The position numbers were made by a program, and so were the translations under genes. From Eimeria necatrix (taxonomy: Eukaryota; Apicomplexa; Conoidasida; Eucoccidiorida; Eimeriidae), in assembly GCF_000499385.1 (NCBI RefSeq), contig NW_013654651.1, positions 1 to 15,908 of the forward strand: a DNA stretch of 15,908 nucleotides, read 5' to 3'. Shown here one piece after another: positions 1 through 8,748 of the stretch. Under the pieces are notes generated by a model. It saw only the letters and a list, made by a program, of their open reading frames with translations, was not told the DNA's origin and searched no databases. The number at the start of each line of letters is the position of its first letter. The stretch's first letter is position 1.

Positions 1-61
1 AAGGGGTTGCGCAAAGGCGACGCTGGTTTTGTAGTGAGCAGGAATGTGACGATGCAGACTT
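1..61 (+). repeat. Truncated unit of the ~196-bp subtelomeric repeat
   Basis: The window opens inside a degenerate copy of the ~196-bp module that is tandemly arrayed further on. The shared landmarks are a 'gttgcgcaa' start, a 'ggcgacg' core, 'gagcaggaatgtga' near 38 and 'gatgcagactta' near 51. The left part is cut by the window edge. It shows that the repeat block continues upstream of position 1, so the full repeat domain is longer than what is seen here. No coding signal is visible. Confidence 0.7.
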
Positions 62-675
62 AAATGGCTGAGATTCACGCCTAGAAGATGCCAACTTTCA
101 GACATGGAGTTTGCGCGCATCTACAGCTGTTTTTCTGGGGCGCCCGCCGCCGATGTGAAACGGCCGCTTGCAACGATGCACATATTTATCGGACTAATGT
201 CAAGCTGGATATAAGAATGAATTAGTTGGAAAGCAGCTAGTGGTGGGGATGTTGCGAGGCGGGAGAAGTGTGTCGGTATATTGTAACACGAGGAAGGAAT
301 GCCTCCTCGCCTCGCAACGCACGGCGTGGCGAGAAGAAGGACACGCGTTGCGCAGCGAGTATGTGCCATGCATCAACGGCGGTGCAGCTGTGCGCTGGAG
401 CGATGGGGAGGATAATTCCGGATGCATCTCGCATCATGACACGAGGCGGGGGACGCAGAGGCGCTGAGGGCTAGAGCGTAGTGATACCATGCGTGTTTGT
501 GTCGCTCTGGATAAAGCCTACCAATGCTTGTTTGCTGATGCGCGTGAACTGCTAGTGTGAGGATAGCTACTAATAAAGTTGTTGTTGGGCCTGTGTTTTG
601 TTGATCGTACACGGAAGGTTCACAATGCGAGTGGGCAGAGAGGCCAACGACGAGGGTCGTAAAGAGCATGGGATG
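62..675 (+). repeat. Subtelomeric long-repeat segment, copy A1
   Basis: First of three copies of a 0.5-0.6 kb segment; the others are at 757-1,262 and 7,452-8,068. From about 119 onward it can be followed against the third copy to 'gtaaagagcatggga' at ~660-674. Shared landmarks are 'gtgtgtcggtatattgt' near 267, 'acacgcgttgcgcag' near 341, 'ggacgcagaggcgctgag' near 450 and 'gcctaccaatgcttg' near 516. The last ~100 bp is a partial copy of the ~196-bp module, beginning near 578. Small ORFs exist on both strands, but none is conserved as protein among the three copies in a way that exceeds the DNA identity. I see no gene. Confidence 0.85.
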
Positions 676-756
676 TAGTTAGAAGACTGGAATGCATTCA
701 AGTAGGTGTCATGGCATGGTCTCGGTGCATTTGTGGAACACTCCAGCATGACGCGA
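676..756 (+). other. Linker between repeat copies A1 and A2
   Basis: A short stretch of degenerate repeat material joining two copies of the long segment. Words such as 'tgcatttgtggaacactcc' near 727 correspond loosely to the tail of the ~196-bp module as it appears near 6,970 and 9,445. Nothing else is recognisable in it. Confidence 0.4.
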
Positions 757-1262
757 GTCAGAGTCTCTGAGGTGCTTGAGATCACGGCATAGGAGACGTG
801 ACCTTTGAGAGGTGGAGGTAGGGTGCATCTTTACCGTTGTTTTCTAGGGAGCCTGGTGCCGATGTGAGAAGGACACTTGCACTTGCAATGATGCACAGAT
901 GTACCAGACTAATGGTAAGCTGGTTGGAGGTGCGGGTTAGTTGGAGAGCAGTTAGTGGTGGGGATGTTGCGAGGCGGGTCAAGTGTGTCGGTATATTGTA
1001 ACAAGAGGAAGGAATGCCTCGCCTCGCAGCTCACGGCGAGGTCAGAAGAATGACACGCGTTGCGCAGCGAGTAGGTGGCATGCCTCAACGGCCGTGCAGC
1101 TGTCCGCTGAAGCGACGGGGAGGAAAATCCCGGATGCATCTTGCGTCATGACACGAGGCAGGGGACGCAGAGGCGCTGAGGGCTAGAGCGTAGTGATACC
1201 GTGCGTGTTTGTGTCGCTCTGGACAAAGCCTACCAATGCTTGTTTGCTGATGCGCGTTAGCT
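757..1262 (+). repeat. Subtelomeric long-repeat segment, copy A2
   Basis: Second copy of the long segment. It matches 7,452 to ~7,955 closely, starting at 'gagtctctgaggtgct' and running through 'ttaccgttgttttctagg', 'gttagtggtgg' and 'gcctaccaatgcttgttt'. It ends at 'gatgcgcgttagctgct', where copies A1 and A3 continue with 'gatgcgcgtgaactgct' into other sequence. In A2 this position is instead followed directly by the 17-anchor tandem array, so the array appears to have grown at the end of a long unit. No gene is recognised. Confidence 0.85.
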
Positions 1263-2171
1263 GCTATTGCTTCGATGCATACTTCCGAGGTTGTTTTAGG
1301 ACCGCTGCGTTTGTATATTGCATGCGGGAGTATCGCAGTGCGGGTAGGTGGAGAGGAGAGTGGTGAGGGTCGTGAAGAGCACGGGTCGTCATGAAGGTGA
1401 CTGCGTCATTTGCAGGACGTAGGCGTTGCGCAATTGTGCCGGTACATGTGTAGAACGCAGGAAGGTGGGGATGCAGACTTGTTAAGTTGCTGGTGAGCCG
1501 CTGATGTTTGTAGATTGCGCGTTTCACGTGTGCAGTGGGCGTTGTTGGAGACGAGAATGCCGAGGTTTGTAGAGAGAATCGGTCATCGTGAATGCTACTG
1601 CGGCATCTGCAGGAAGTAAGCGGTGCAGAATGGCGACTGTGGAAGTGTGGAAAGCAGCAATATGACGATGTAGACTCATGAAGTTGCCGTCGAGCCGCTG
1701 CTTCTGCATATTGCACGCGGCACGATTGCAGTGGGCGTAGTCGGAGAGGAGAGTGTCGAGGGTCGTAGAGAGCATAGGTCGTTCTGAAGATGACGTTTTC
1801 ATTTCTAGGAAGATGGCGTTGCACAATGCCGACGGCGAACGTGTGGAAAGCAGGAACGTGAGGCGGCGGACCCTTGAAGTTGGCGTCGAGCCGCTGTCTC
1901 TCTCTACTGCACGCAGCAGGCTCGCAGTGGGGGCAGTTGCAGAGGCGAGTTTTGAGGGTGCTTGCATCATCTGCAGTCCTCAAGGCGTTTCGCAATGGCG
2001 ACGGTGGATGTGTGGAAAACAGGAATGTGAGGATGCAGGGATGCACACTTATGAAGTGGTTGTTGAGCGGCTGCTTTTGCATATTGTACGAAGCAGGTTC
2101 GCAGTGGGGGTTGTTGGAGAGAAGACCGTCGACGGTGGTGGAGCGCATGGGTCGTCGTGAAGGTGACTGCG

Positions 2172-2560
2172 CCATTTGCAGTCAGTAGGCAATGCACAAT
2201 GGCGACGGTGTGTGTGTGTGTGTGGAAGGCAGGATTGTGAAGATGCAGACTCATGAATTTGCCGTCGAGCGGCTGCTTTTGCTCATTCCACGCTGTGGGT
2301 TTGCCGTACGCGTAGTTTGGGAGGAGTGTGCCGTGGGCAGTGGAGCGCATGGGTCGTCGTGAAGTGTCGAGGGTAGTAGAGTGCATGGGTAGACGTTGCG
2401 CAATGTCAGCGGTGGATGAGTGGAAAGCAGGAATGCGATGATGCAGACTTACCAAGTTGCCGTCGAGCCGCTGTTTCTGCATATTGCACGCTGCAAGTTT
2501 GCAGTGGGGGTAGTTGGGGAGGAGGGTGTCGAGGGTGGTAGAGACCATGGGTAGGCGTTG
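2172..2560 (+). repeat. Higher-order repeat block H1 within the array
   Basis: Two adjacent units (anchors 2221 and 2419) form a pair that recurs with high identity at 3,445-3,836. The pair includes a GT run, the 'cattccacgctgtgggtttg' variant in place of 'catattgcacg', a 'gccgtacgcgtagtttggg' variant, and then a unit with 'gatgatgcagacttacc'. The two blocks are offset by about 1.27 kb, which indicates duplication of a multi-unit block inside the array. Confidence 0.8.
2208..2224 (+). repeat. (GT)n microsatellite in repeat unit
   Basis: A dinucleotide run of about eight GT repeats placed directly before the 'ggaaggcagg' anchor. It is an expansion of the 'ggatgtgtgg' found in ordinary units. 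The same position is expanded at 3,480-3,500 and slightly at ~3,124-3,132. Confidence 0.9.
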
Positions 2561-3092
2561 CTCAATGGCGGCGGTGGATGTGTAGAAAGCAGGCATGGGA
2601 GGATTGACACTTAGCAACTTGTTGTTGAGCGGCTGCTTTTGCATATTGCTCGAAGCAAGTTCGCAATGGGGGTAGTTGGAGAGAAGAGTGTCGATGGTGG
2701 TAGAGAGTATGGGTAGGCGTTGCGCAATGGCGGCGGCGGATGTGTGGAAAACAGGGATCTGCGGATGCAGAATTGTGGATATGTTGTTGAGCGGCCGTTT
2801 TTGCATATTGCACGGTGCAGGTTTTGCCGTGCAGGTAGCTGCGGAGAAGAGTGTCGAGGGTAGTAGAGCGGATGGATCTTCGTGCAAGTAGAAGCGTCAT
2901 TTGCAGGAAGACGGCGTTGCGCAATGGCGGCGTTGGATGTGTGGGAAACAGGAATGCAGACTTGTGGATGTGTTGTTGAGCGGGCTTTCTTTGCATATTG
3001 CTCGAAGCAGGTTCGCAGTGCGCCTAGTTCGAGAGGAGTATGTCGAGGGTAGTAGAGCGCATGGGTCGTCGAGAAGGTCACTGCGCCATTTG

Positions 3093-3307
3093 CAGGATGT
3101 GGGCGTTGTACAATGGCGACGGGGTGTGTGTGGAAAACAGGATTATGGAGATGCAGACTCATGAAGTTGCCGCCGAGCGGTTGCTTTTGCATATTCCACA
3201 CTGTGGGTTTGCCGTACGGGTAGATGGAGAGCAGCGCGCCGTGGGCAGTGGAGCGCATGGGTCGTCGTGAAGTGTCGAGCGCAGTTGATGCATGGGTAGG
3301 CGTTGCG
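3093..3307 (+). repeat. Third, diverged copy of the GT/'ttccac' unit variant
   Basis: This unit (anchor 3129) carries the same diagnostic variants as blocks H1 and H2: a short GT run, 'catattccacactgtggg', 'gccgtacgggtag' and 'gccgtgggcagtggagcg'. It has the extra 'gtgaagtgtcgag' join in place of the normal 35-bp block. It is more diverged than H1 and H2 are from each other, so it looks like an older copy or the parent variant. Confidence 0.7.
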
Positions 3308-3444
3308 CAATGGCGGCGGTGGATGTGTGGAAAGCAGGAATGCGAGGATGCAGACTTACAAGCTGCAAGTTTGGTCACCCCCATCAACTTGTCGAGTGTG
3401 TCGAAAAAGGTAGAAAGCATGGGACGTCGTGAAGGTGACTGCGC

Positions 3445-3836
3445 CATTTGCAGTCAGTAGGCGTTGCACAATGGCGACGGTGTGTGTGTGTGTGTGTGTG
3501 GAAGGCAGGATTGTGAAGATGCAGACTGATGATTTTGCCATCGAGCGGCTGCTTTTGCATATTCCACGCTGTGGGTTTGCCGTACGCGTAGTTTGGGAGG
3601 AGAGTGCCGTGGGTAGTAGAGAGCATGGGTCGTCGTGAAGTGTCGAGGGTAGGAGAGGGCGAGGGTAGACGTTGCACAATGGCGGCGGTGGATGTGTGGA
3701 AAGCAGGAATGCGATGATGCAGACTTACCAAGTTGCCGTCGAGCCGCTGTTTCTGCATATTGCACGCTGCAAGTTTGCAGTGGGGGTAGTTGGGGAGGAG
3801 AGTGTCGAGGGTGGTAGAGAGCATGGGTAGGCGTTG
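3445..3836 (+). repeat. Higher-order repeat block H2 within the array
   Basis: Second copy of the two-unit block seen at 2,172-2,560. It covers anchors 3497 and 3695 and has the same series of variant positions, ending in 'gtagttggggaggag' and a 162-bp unit that lacks the 35-bp block. The immediately preceding unit (anchor 3326) is shortened near 3,360, where 'gacttaca' joins 'agctgcaagtttgg' with loss of the middle of the unit. Confidence 0.8.
3480..3500 (+). repeat. (GT)n microsatellite in repeat unit
   Basis: About ten GT repeats immediately before 'gaaggcagg'. It sits in the homologous position to the run at 2,208-2,224 and is slightly longer, so it has changed length since the block duplication. 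Confidence 0.92.
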
Positions 3837-4469
3837 CGCAATGGAGACGGTGCATGTGTGCAAAACAGCAATGTGAGGATGCAGACTTGGAGATGTGTTG
3901 TTGAACGCCCGTTTTTGCATATTGCACGCGTCAAGTTTGCAGTGGGGGTAGATGGAGAGGAGAGTGGCGGGAGTCGTAGAGAGCGCGGGTCGTTGTGAGG
4001 GTCACTGCGTTATTTTCAGGAAGTAGGCGTTGTGGAATGGCGACGGTGGATGTGTAGAAAACCGGAATGTGAGGATGCACACTTATGAAGTTGTTGTTGA
4101 GGCGTTGATTTTGCACATTGCCCGCGTCAGGTTAACAGTGGGGCTAGTTGGAGAGCAGAGTGGCGAGATTCGTAGAGAGAGTGGGTCGTTGTGACGGGAA
4201 TTGCGTCGTTTTCAGGATGTAGGCGCTGCACAATGGCGACGGTGGATGTGTGGAAAGCAGGAGTGTGAGGATGCAGGGATGCACACTTATGAAGTTGTTG
4301 TTTAGGCGCTGTCTTTTGCATATTGCACGCGGCACATTCACAGTTCTGGTAGCTACAGGGGAAGGTGGCGAGAGTTGTAGAGAGCGTGGGTCGTTGTGAA
4401 GGGGATTGCGTCATTGTCAGGAAGTAGGCGTTGCACAATGGCGACGGTGAATGTGTGGAAAGCAGAAAT

Positions 4470-4530
4470 TTGACAAAAAACCTGAAATCTGAGCTGCTCA
4501 AAATTCTTACAGAGCAAATGGCGTTATTCC
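4470..4530. other. Non-repeat insertion or junction at the array's end
   Basis: The array breaks off inside a unit just after 'tggaaagcagaaatttgac'. About 60 bp of more AT-rich sequence follows ('acaaaaaacctgaaatctg', then 'caaaattcttacagagc') before repeat-like sequence resumes near 4,528. I find no match for these bases elsewhere in the window. It could be a small insertion, filler at a recombination joint, or a remnant of a different element. Confidence 0.5.
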
Positions 4531-5449
4531 GGGGTGCAGGCAAGTTTTCTAATCCTTGCAGCCTGCTGCCGATGTACAAAGGACGCTTGCTGTGATGCCC
4601 ATCTTTTCCCGACTAGTGGTACGCTATAAATGCGCGTGTGCATTAGTTCCAGCGCATTTGTTGGTCGGGACGTTGTGAGGCGGGTCAAGTGTATCCGTAT
4701 ATTTTGAACAAAGCAAGCTATGCCTCGCAGTGCACAGTGTGACAAGAAGAAGGATACGCGTTGCGCAGCGGGTAGGTGCCACGCGCCGACTGCCATAAAG
4801 CTGTAACGTGAAGCAACAGGAAGGGAAAATCCGGTTTCACCCAGCGTCAGGACACGAGGCAGGGAAGGCACAGGTGCTGCGGGCTAGAGAGTCATGCATG
4901 CGTACGTATATGTGTCGACCTGGATAAGGCGCGCACATGCTTGAGTGCTGATGGATGTGAAAGATTACTGTACGAATGCGCACTTGTGGAGTTGCTGCGG
5001 AGTAGTGTTTGTATTCTGCATATGTCATGTCCACAGTGCTGGTACGTGGAAAGGAAGTGAAGAGGGCTAACAAATGCATGAGATGTCGTGGAGGTGACTG
5101 CGATGCTTGCAGAAAGGAGGTGCCGTTCATTGGCGACCGTGCGTTGTTGCAATGCTCAATCGGACGTGAATGAGCGATTTTGAGGTGCGGTAGATTGATG
5201 CTGAGGGAAGCTTGTTACTGCGGGGCGCAGGGAAAGTATACCTAGAGCTTCTATTGCAGGATGCGTGCAAACAACGTGGAGATGACAGATGTCATGTATG
5301 TTCGTTATTGCTATGCTGAGTGCAGGTGTGGATTCCGGCGAGAGCAGGTGTTCGTAGGAGCTTTGTGAGGCAGGGACAGTGTGCGGCTCTATCGTGAAGA
5401 GAGGCGCGAATGCCTCGCATTGCATGTTGTGGGGAAGAGCAGGATAGGC
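4531..5449 (+). repeat. Degenerate long repeat units (unit 3)
   Basis: Diverged copies of the long subtelomeric unit. Recognisable parts are 'gtcaagtgtatccgtatatt' near 4,685, 'ggatacgcgttgcgcagcgg' near 4,751, 'cacgaggcaggg' near 4,854, 'gacctggataaggcg' near 4,916, and a single ~196-bp module at about 4,976-5,160 ('cttgtggagttgctg', then 'tggaggtgactgcgatgc'). A further partial unit begins near 5,172 and carries 'gaatgcctcgcattgcatg' near 5,408. Identity to other copies is visibly lower than within the A copies, which suggests older duplication. No gene is recognised. Confidence 0.75.
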
Positions 5450-6196
5450 GTGCCGCAGCCAGTAGATCGACACACAGGGGACGCTGCCGTGGCGAGGCGC
5501 AGGGAACGTGTGTCAACAGCTTCATTCTCAGGGTGCCTGCTGTCGACCTGGGAATAACGCTTGCAATTTTGGGACAGTGCATGTTAATTACTGCAGAATT
5601 GAAGACAGATAAGGATTTGGGCAAGGGCAGCTGGTCGTGGACACTTTGGGGGTCGGGTTTGGTATGGCGTTATACTGTTATCGGAAGACCTAATACCGTG
5701 CACTCCATGTTGATGCAAGGGGACGGATGCGCGTTCCGGATTTGCGCTGTGCAGCCAGTAGGCGTCACTTACCAACGCCCATGCAGCTGCACGCTGCGGC
5801 AGCAGGGAGGAGACGTTCGGGTTTGTCAGGCGTCATAACGCGACAGACACAATGCCCGGGAGCTGTGGTTTAGAGCGTAGTATATCCGTACGTGTCTGTG
5901 ACGATCTAGATAAGGCCTATACTTGCTTCGGGACTAGGGGTTGTGAAGCAGTGCTGCGGGAATGCTTGCCTAATGAAGTTGTGGAACCGCTGTTTCTGCA
6001 TATTGCGCACGGCAGGTTTGCAGTGCTGGTACGTGAAGGAATGCTTGCCTAATGACGTTGTGGAACCGCTGTTTCTGCATATTGCACACGACAGGTTTAC
6101 AGTGCTGGTACGTGCAGACGAGAGTGACAAGGGTTGTTAAGCGCATGGGATGCCTTGAAGGTGACTGCGTCGTTTGCAGGAAGTAGGCGTTGCGCA
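5450..6196 (+). repeat. Segmental duplication, copy S1
   Basis: Nearly identical to 8,085-8,748 on the same strand, about 2.63 kb apart. The match runs from 'cagccagtagatcgac' through 'gggaataacgcttgcaattt', 'agataaggatttgggcaagg' and 'gtggaaccgctgtttctgc' to 'ctgcgtcgtttgcag'. Differences include a 4-bp indel just after the start, a cluster of substitutions near 5,680-5,692 and the 79-bp tandem duplication found only here. A 142-codon open frame crosses it (5,410-5,838). Its last ~100 codons stay open in copy S2, but the copies are too similar for this to show selection. Confidence 0.93.
5959..6116 (+). repeat. 79-bp tandem duplication (2 copies)
   Basis: The segment starting 'ggaatgcttgcctaatga' at 5,959 is repeated head-to-tail from 6,038 with few differences (for example 'gaagttg' against 'gacgttg', and 'gcgcacgg' against 'gcacacga'). 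The homologous place in copy S2 (~8,590-8,668) has only one copy. It therefore arose after the segmental duplication, or the second copy was lost from S2. Confidence 0.93.
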
Positions 6197-7451
6197 GCCC
6201 ATGCAGGTGTATGCTGCCGTAGCAGGGAGGAGACGTTCGGATTTGACGCGCGTCAAAACGCGAGACTCACGGCGCACAGGAGCTGCAGGTTTAAGCATAC
6301 TGTATGCGCATGCAGAGGTAAACAAGTGCTTCTAACCGCATGGGACGTCGTGAAGGTGCTTGCGATGTATGCAGGAGGTGGGTGTCGTGGAATGCCAAGC
6401 GTGCATATGCGGAATGCAGTAACCTGGCGCGAAGACAGGAATCTGAGGTGCTTGAGATAGACACACAGAAGACGCTGTCATGGCGATGCCATGGAGATTT
6501 TAGAAGACAGGTAATGCATGGCAGTATATCGTGAACACAGGAGCTATTGGCGCCTAGTGCATGGCGAGGCAAGAAGTAGGATAAGCATTGCGCAGCGAGT
6601 AGGTGCCACGCATCAATGCGCATGTTGCTCTACGCTGCGGCAACATGGAGAAGATGTTCGGATTTGGCATGCCTCTCAACGCGAGGCAGGCGGCGCAGAG
6701 GCTCCCCGGGAAAGAGAGTCATGTATGCGTACGTGGTTGTGTCGATCTGGGTAAGGCGGGCGCGTGGTTGAGTGCTGAAGCGTGTAAAGGATTGCTGTGA
6801 GAACGCGTAATCGTGGAGTTGTTGTGGCGCAGCTGTTTCTGTATTCTGCACATGTCAGGTCCACAGTGCTGGTACGTGAAGAGGACAGTGACGAGGGCCG
6901 TCAAACGCATGGGTTGTCGTGAAGATGACTGCAATACCTGCAGGAATTAGGCGTCATGCAATGGTGACCGCACATTTGTGGAATGCAGCGACGTGACGTG
7001 AAGCACGGAATCTGAGGGGCTTCACACTGACACACAGAAAGCGCTACGCAGTCTTGGCGGGGAGCAGTTACGATGTATTTATAGTTCCCTCTTTACAAAA
7101 TCCCTGCTGCTGATATAGTAATGCCACTGACAATTCCGGGGTAGTGCATGCGCATTTCTTCTAAGCTGATGGCAAGTGTAGGTTTAGGGAAGAGCAGGAG
7201 CTCGCAGAGGCATTGTGAGGTGAGTCAAGTGTGCCCGCATATCGTCGAGAAAAGTGCAAATAACACGCAGTGCAAGGTGGGGCACGAAATAGGACACGTA
7301 TTGGGCAGCGAGTAGGTGCCACGCATTATTGCTCATGCTGCTGTACGTTGAGGTAACTGTTCATGCTGCTGTATGTTGAGGTAACAAAGGGGGAGACGTT
7401 CGTCTCTGACGCGTGTCATGAAGCGAGACACATGCGGAACAGGCATTGTGG
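6197..7451 (+). repeat. Degenerate long repeat units (units 4 to 6)
   Basis: A mosaic of diverged long-unit pieces. At 6,197 the S1 copy switches to 'cccatgcaggtgtatgctg', which resembles the segment near 5,780, so a block has been skipped. Recognisable later parts are 'ggtgcttgagatagacacac' near 6,449, 'gcgcagcgagtaggtgccac' near 6,590 and 7,303, 'gatctgggtaaggcggg' near 6,743 and a ~196-bp module at about 6,798-7,020. A less repeat-like patch lies at ~7,070-7,200 ('gtatttatagttccctc', then 'gatatagtaatgcc'). I see no gene. Confidence 0.72.
7330..7385 (+). repeat. 28-bp tandem duplication (2 copies)
   Basis: Two adjacent 28-bp copies, 7,330-7,357 and 7,358-7,385. Each contains 'catgctgctgta' and 'gttgaggtaac', and they differ at two positions (c/t twice). 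It corresponds to the 'catgcagctgtacgctgaag' portion of other long units, where it is single. Confidence 0.9.
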
Positions 7452-8068
7452 GTCGGAGTCTCTGAGGTGCTTTATATTACGGCATAGGAGACGTGACCTT
7501 TGAGAGTTGGGGATAGGGTGCAGCTTTACCGTTGTTTTCTAGGGACCTCGCTGCCGATGTGAGAAGGACACTTGCAATGATGCAGAGATTTATCAGACTG
7601 ATGGTAAGCTGGTTGGAGGTGCGGATTAGTTGGAGAGCAGTTAGTGGTGGAGATGTTGCGAGGCGGGTCACGTGTGTCGGTATATTGTGACAAGAGGAAG
7701 GAATGTCTCGCCTCGCAGCGCACGGCATGGCGAGAAGAAGGACACGCGTTGCGCAGGGAGTAGGTGGCATGCATCAGCGGCGGTGCAGCTGTACGCTGAA
7801 GCGACGGGGAGGAAAATCCCGGATGCATCTTGCGTCATGACACGAGGCGGGGGACGCAGAGGCGCTGAGGGCTAGAGCGTAGTGGTACCGTGCGTGTTTG
7901 TATCACTCTGGATAAAGCCTACCAATGCTTGTTTGCTGATGCGCGTGAACTGCTATAGATACCAATGAAGTTGTTGTTGGGCCTGTGTTTTTGTTGATCG
8001 TAAACGGAAGGTTCACAATGCGAGTAGGCGGAGAGGCCAATGACGAGGGTCGTAAAGAGCATGGGACA
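7452..8068 (+). repeat. Subtelomeric long-repeat segment, copy A3
   Basis: Third copy of the long segment. Its first ~500 bp match A2 (757-1,262) and its later part matches A1 to 'gtaaagagcatggga' at ~8,053-8,067. A1-type and A2-type segments are thus joined in one stretch here, suggesting A3 is closest to the complete form. Immediately after 'catgggac' it switches to S-type sequence. No gene is recognised. Confidence 0.88.
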
Positions 8069-8084
8069 TTGCGGCAGCATAGGG
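8069..8084. other. Chimeric junction between A3 and S2 repeats
   Basis: About 16 bp ('ttgcggcagcatagggg') lie between the last base shared with copy A1 and the first base shared with copy S1. In A1 the flank continues as 'tgtagttagaagactgg', and in S1 the upstream flank is 'gaagagcaggataggc'. Neither matches here, which marks a recombination or end-joining joint between two repeat types. Confidence 0.65.
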
Positions 8085-8748
8085 GTGCCACAGCCAGTAG
8101 ATCGACAGGAGATGCTGCCGTGGCGAGGCGCAGGGAACGTGTGTCAACAGCTTCATTCTCAGGGTGCCTGCTGTCGGCCTGGGAATAACGCTTGCAATTT
8201 TGGGACAGTGCATGTTAATTACTGCAGAATTGAAGACAGATAAGGATTTGGGCAAGGGCAGCTGGTCGTGGACACTTTGGGGGTCGGGTTTGGTATGGCG
8301 TTATACTGTTGTCAGAACAGCTAATACCGTGCACTCCATGTTGATGCAAGGGGACGGATGCGCGTTCCGGATTTGCGCTGTGCAGCCAGTAGGCGTCACT
8401 TACCAACGCCCATGCAGCTGCACGCTGCGGCAGCAGGGAGGAGACGTTCGGGTTTGTCAGGCGTCATAACGCGACAGACACAATGCCCGGGAGCTGTGGT
8501 TTAGAGCGTAGTATATCCGTACGTGTCTGTGACGATCTAGACAAGGCCTATAGCTGCTTCGGCGCTAGGGAGTGTGAAGCAGTGCTGCGGGAATGCTTGC
8601 CTAATGAAGTTGTGGAACCGCTGTTTCTGCATATTGCACACGGCAGGTTTACAATGCTGGTGCATGAAGAGGAGAGTGACAAGGGTCGTTAGGCACATGG
8701 AATGCCTTGAAGGTGACTGCGTCGTTTGCAGCAAGTAGGCGTCGCGCA
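8085..8748 (+). repeat. Segmental duplication, copy S2
   Basis: Partner of 5,450-6,196. It is shorter because it lacks the 79-bp tandem copy. The match ends at 'gtaggcgtcgcgca', after which S2 continues with 'atggcgagcgtac', the normal continuation of the ~196-bp module. S1 instead jumps to 'gcccatgcagg'. S2 therefore has the more regular structure at this edge. An open frame of 101 codons (8,164-8,469) is present, shared with S1, and is not regarded as a gene. Confidence 0.93.

Larger units (their letters stand above)
1263..4469 (+). repeat. Degenerate tandem array of a ~196-bp / 162-bp repeat
   Basis: A tandem array of ~3.2 kb. Seventeen occurrences of the anchor 'tgtggaaagcagg' (with variants) start near 1449, 1646, 1842, 2011, 2221, 2419, 2581, 2743, 2940, 3129, 3326, 3497, 3695, 3857, 4053, 4249 and 4454. 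Spacings cluster at 189-210 and at 162-171. Units in order carry 'gcgttgcgcaatggcgacgg', the anchor, 'gatgcagactta', a 'gttgagcggctgcttttgc' block, 'atattgcacg', 'gcagtgggggtag', 'gtcgagggtagtagag' and 'catgggtcgtcgtgaagg'. The short class lacks a ~35-bp block between 'gggt' and 'aggcgttg'. The + strand is strongly G-rich; in 2,521-2,580, for example, I count 30 G and 8 C. The same module occurs once in several long units elsewhere, so the array looks like a local expansion of one module. Long minus-strand ORFs here are judged non-coding (see rejected items). Confidence 0.92.

Noticed and set aside
1264..3920. Long minus-strand ORFs (about 303, 306, 278 and 178 codons) that look like a tandem-repeat protein
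   Set aside because: The same repeat is read in different frames within single ORFs and all three frames are partly open. Unit lengths of 196-198 and 162 do not keep frame, and neighbouring ORFs overlap in different frames. This is what a G-poor strand and repeated DNA would give without selection.
1263..4469. CRISPR-like array
   Set aside because: The whole unit repeats with graded divergence. There are no short identical repeats separated by unique spacers, and the host is eukaryotic.
5410..5838. 142-codon plus-strand ORF, with its last ~100 codons also open at 8,164-8,469
   Set aside because: The two copies lie in a nearly identical segmental duplication, so shared openness carries no information. 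Several of the few differences change amino acids, and the ORF continues across repeat modules that are closed in other copies.
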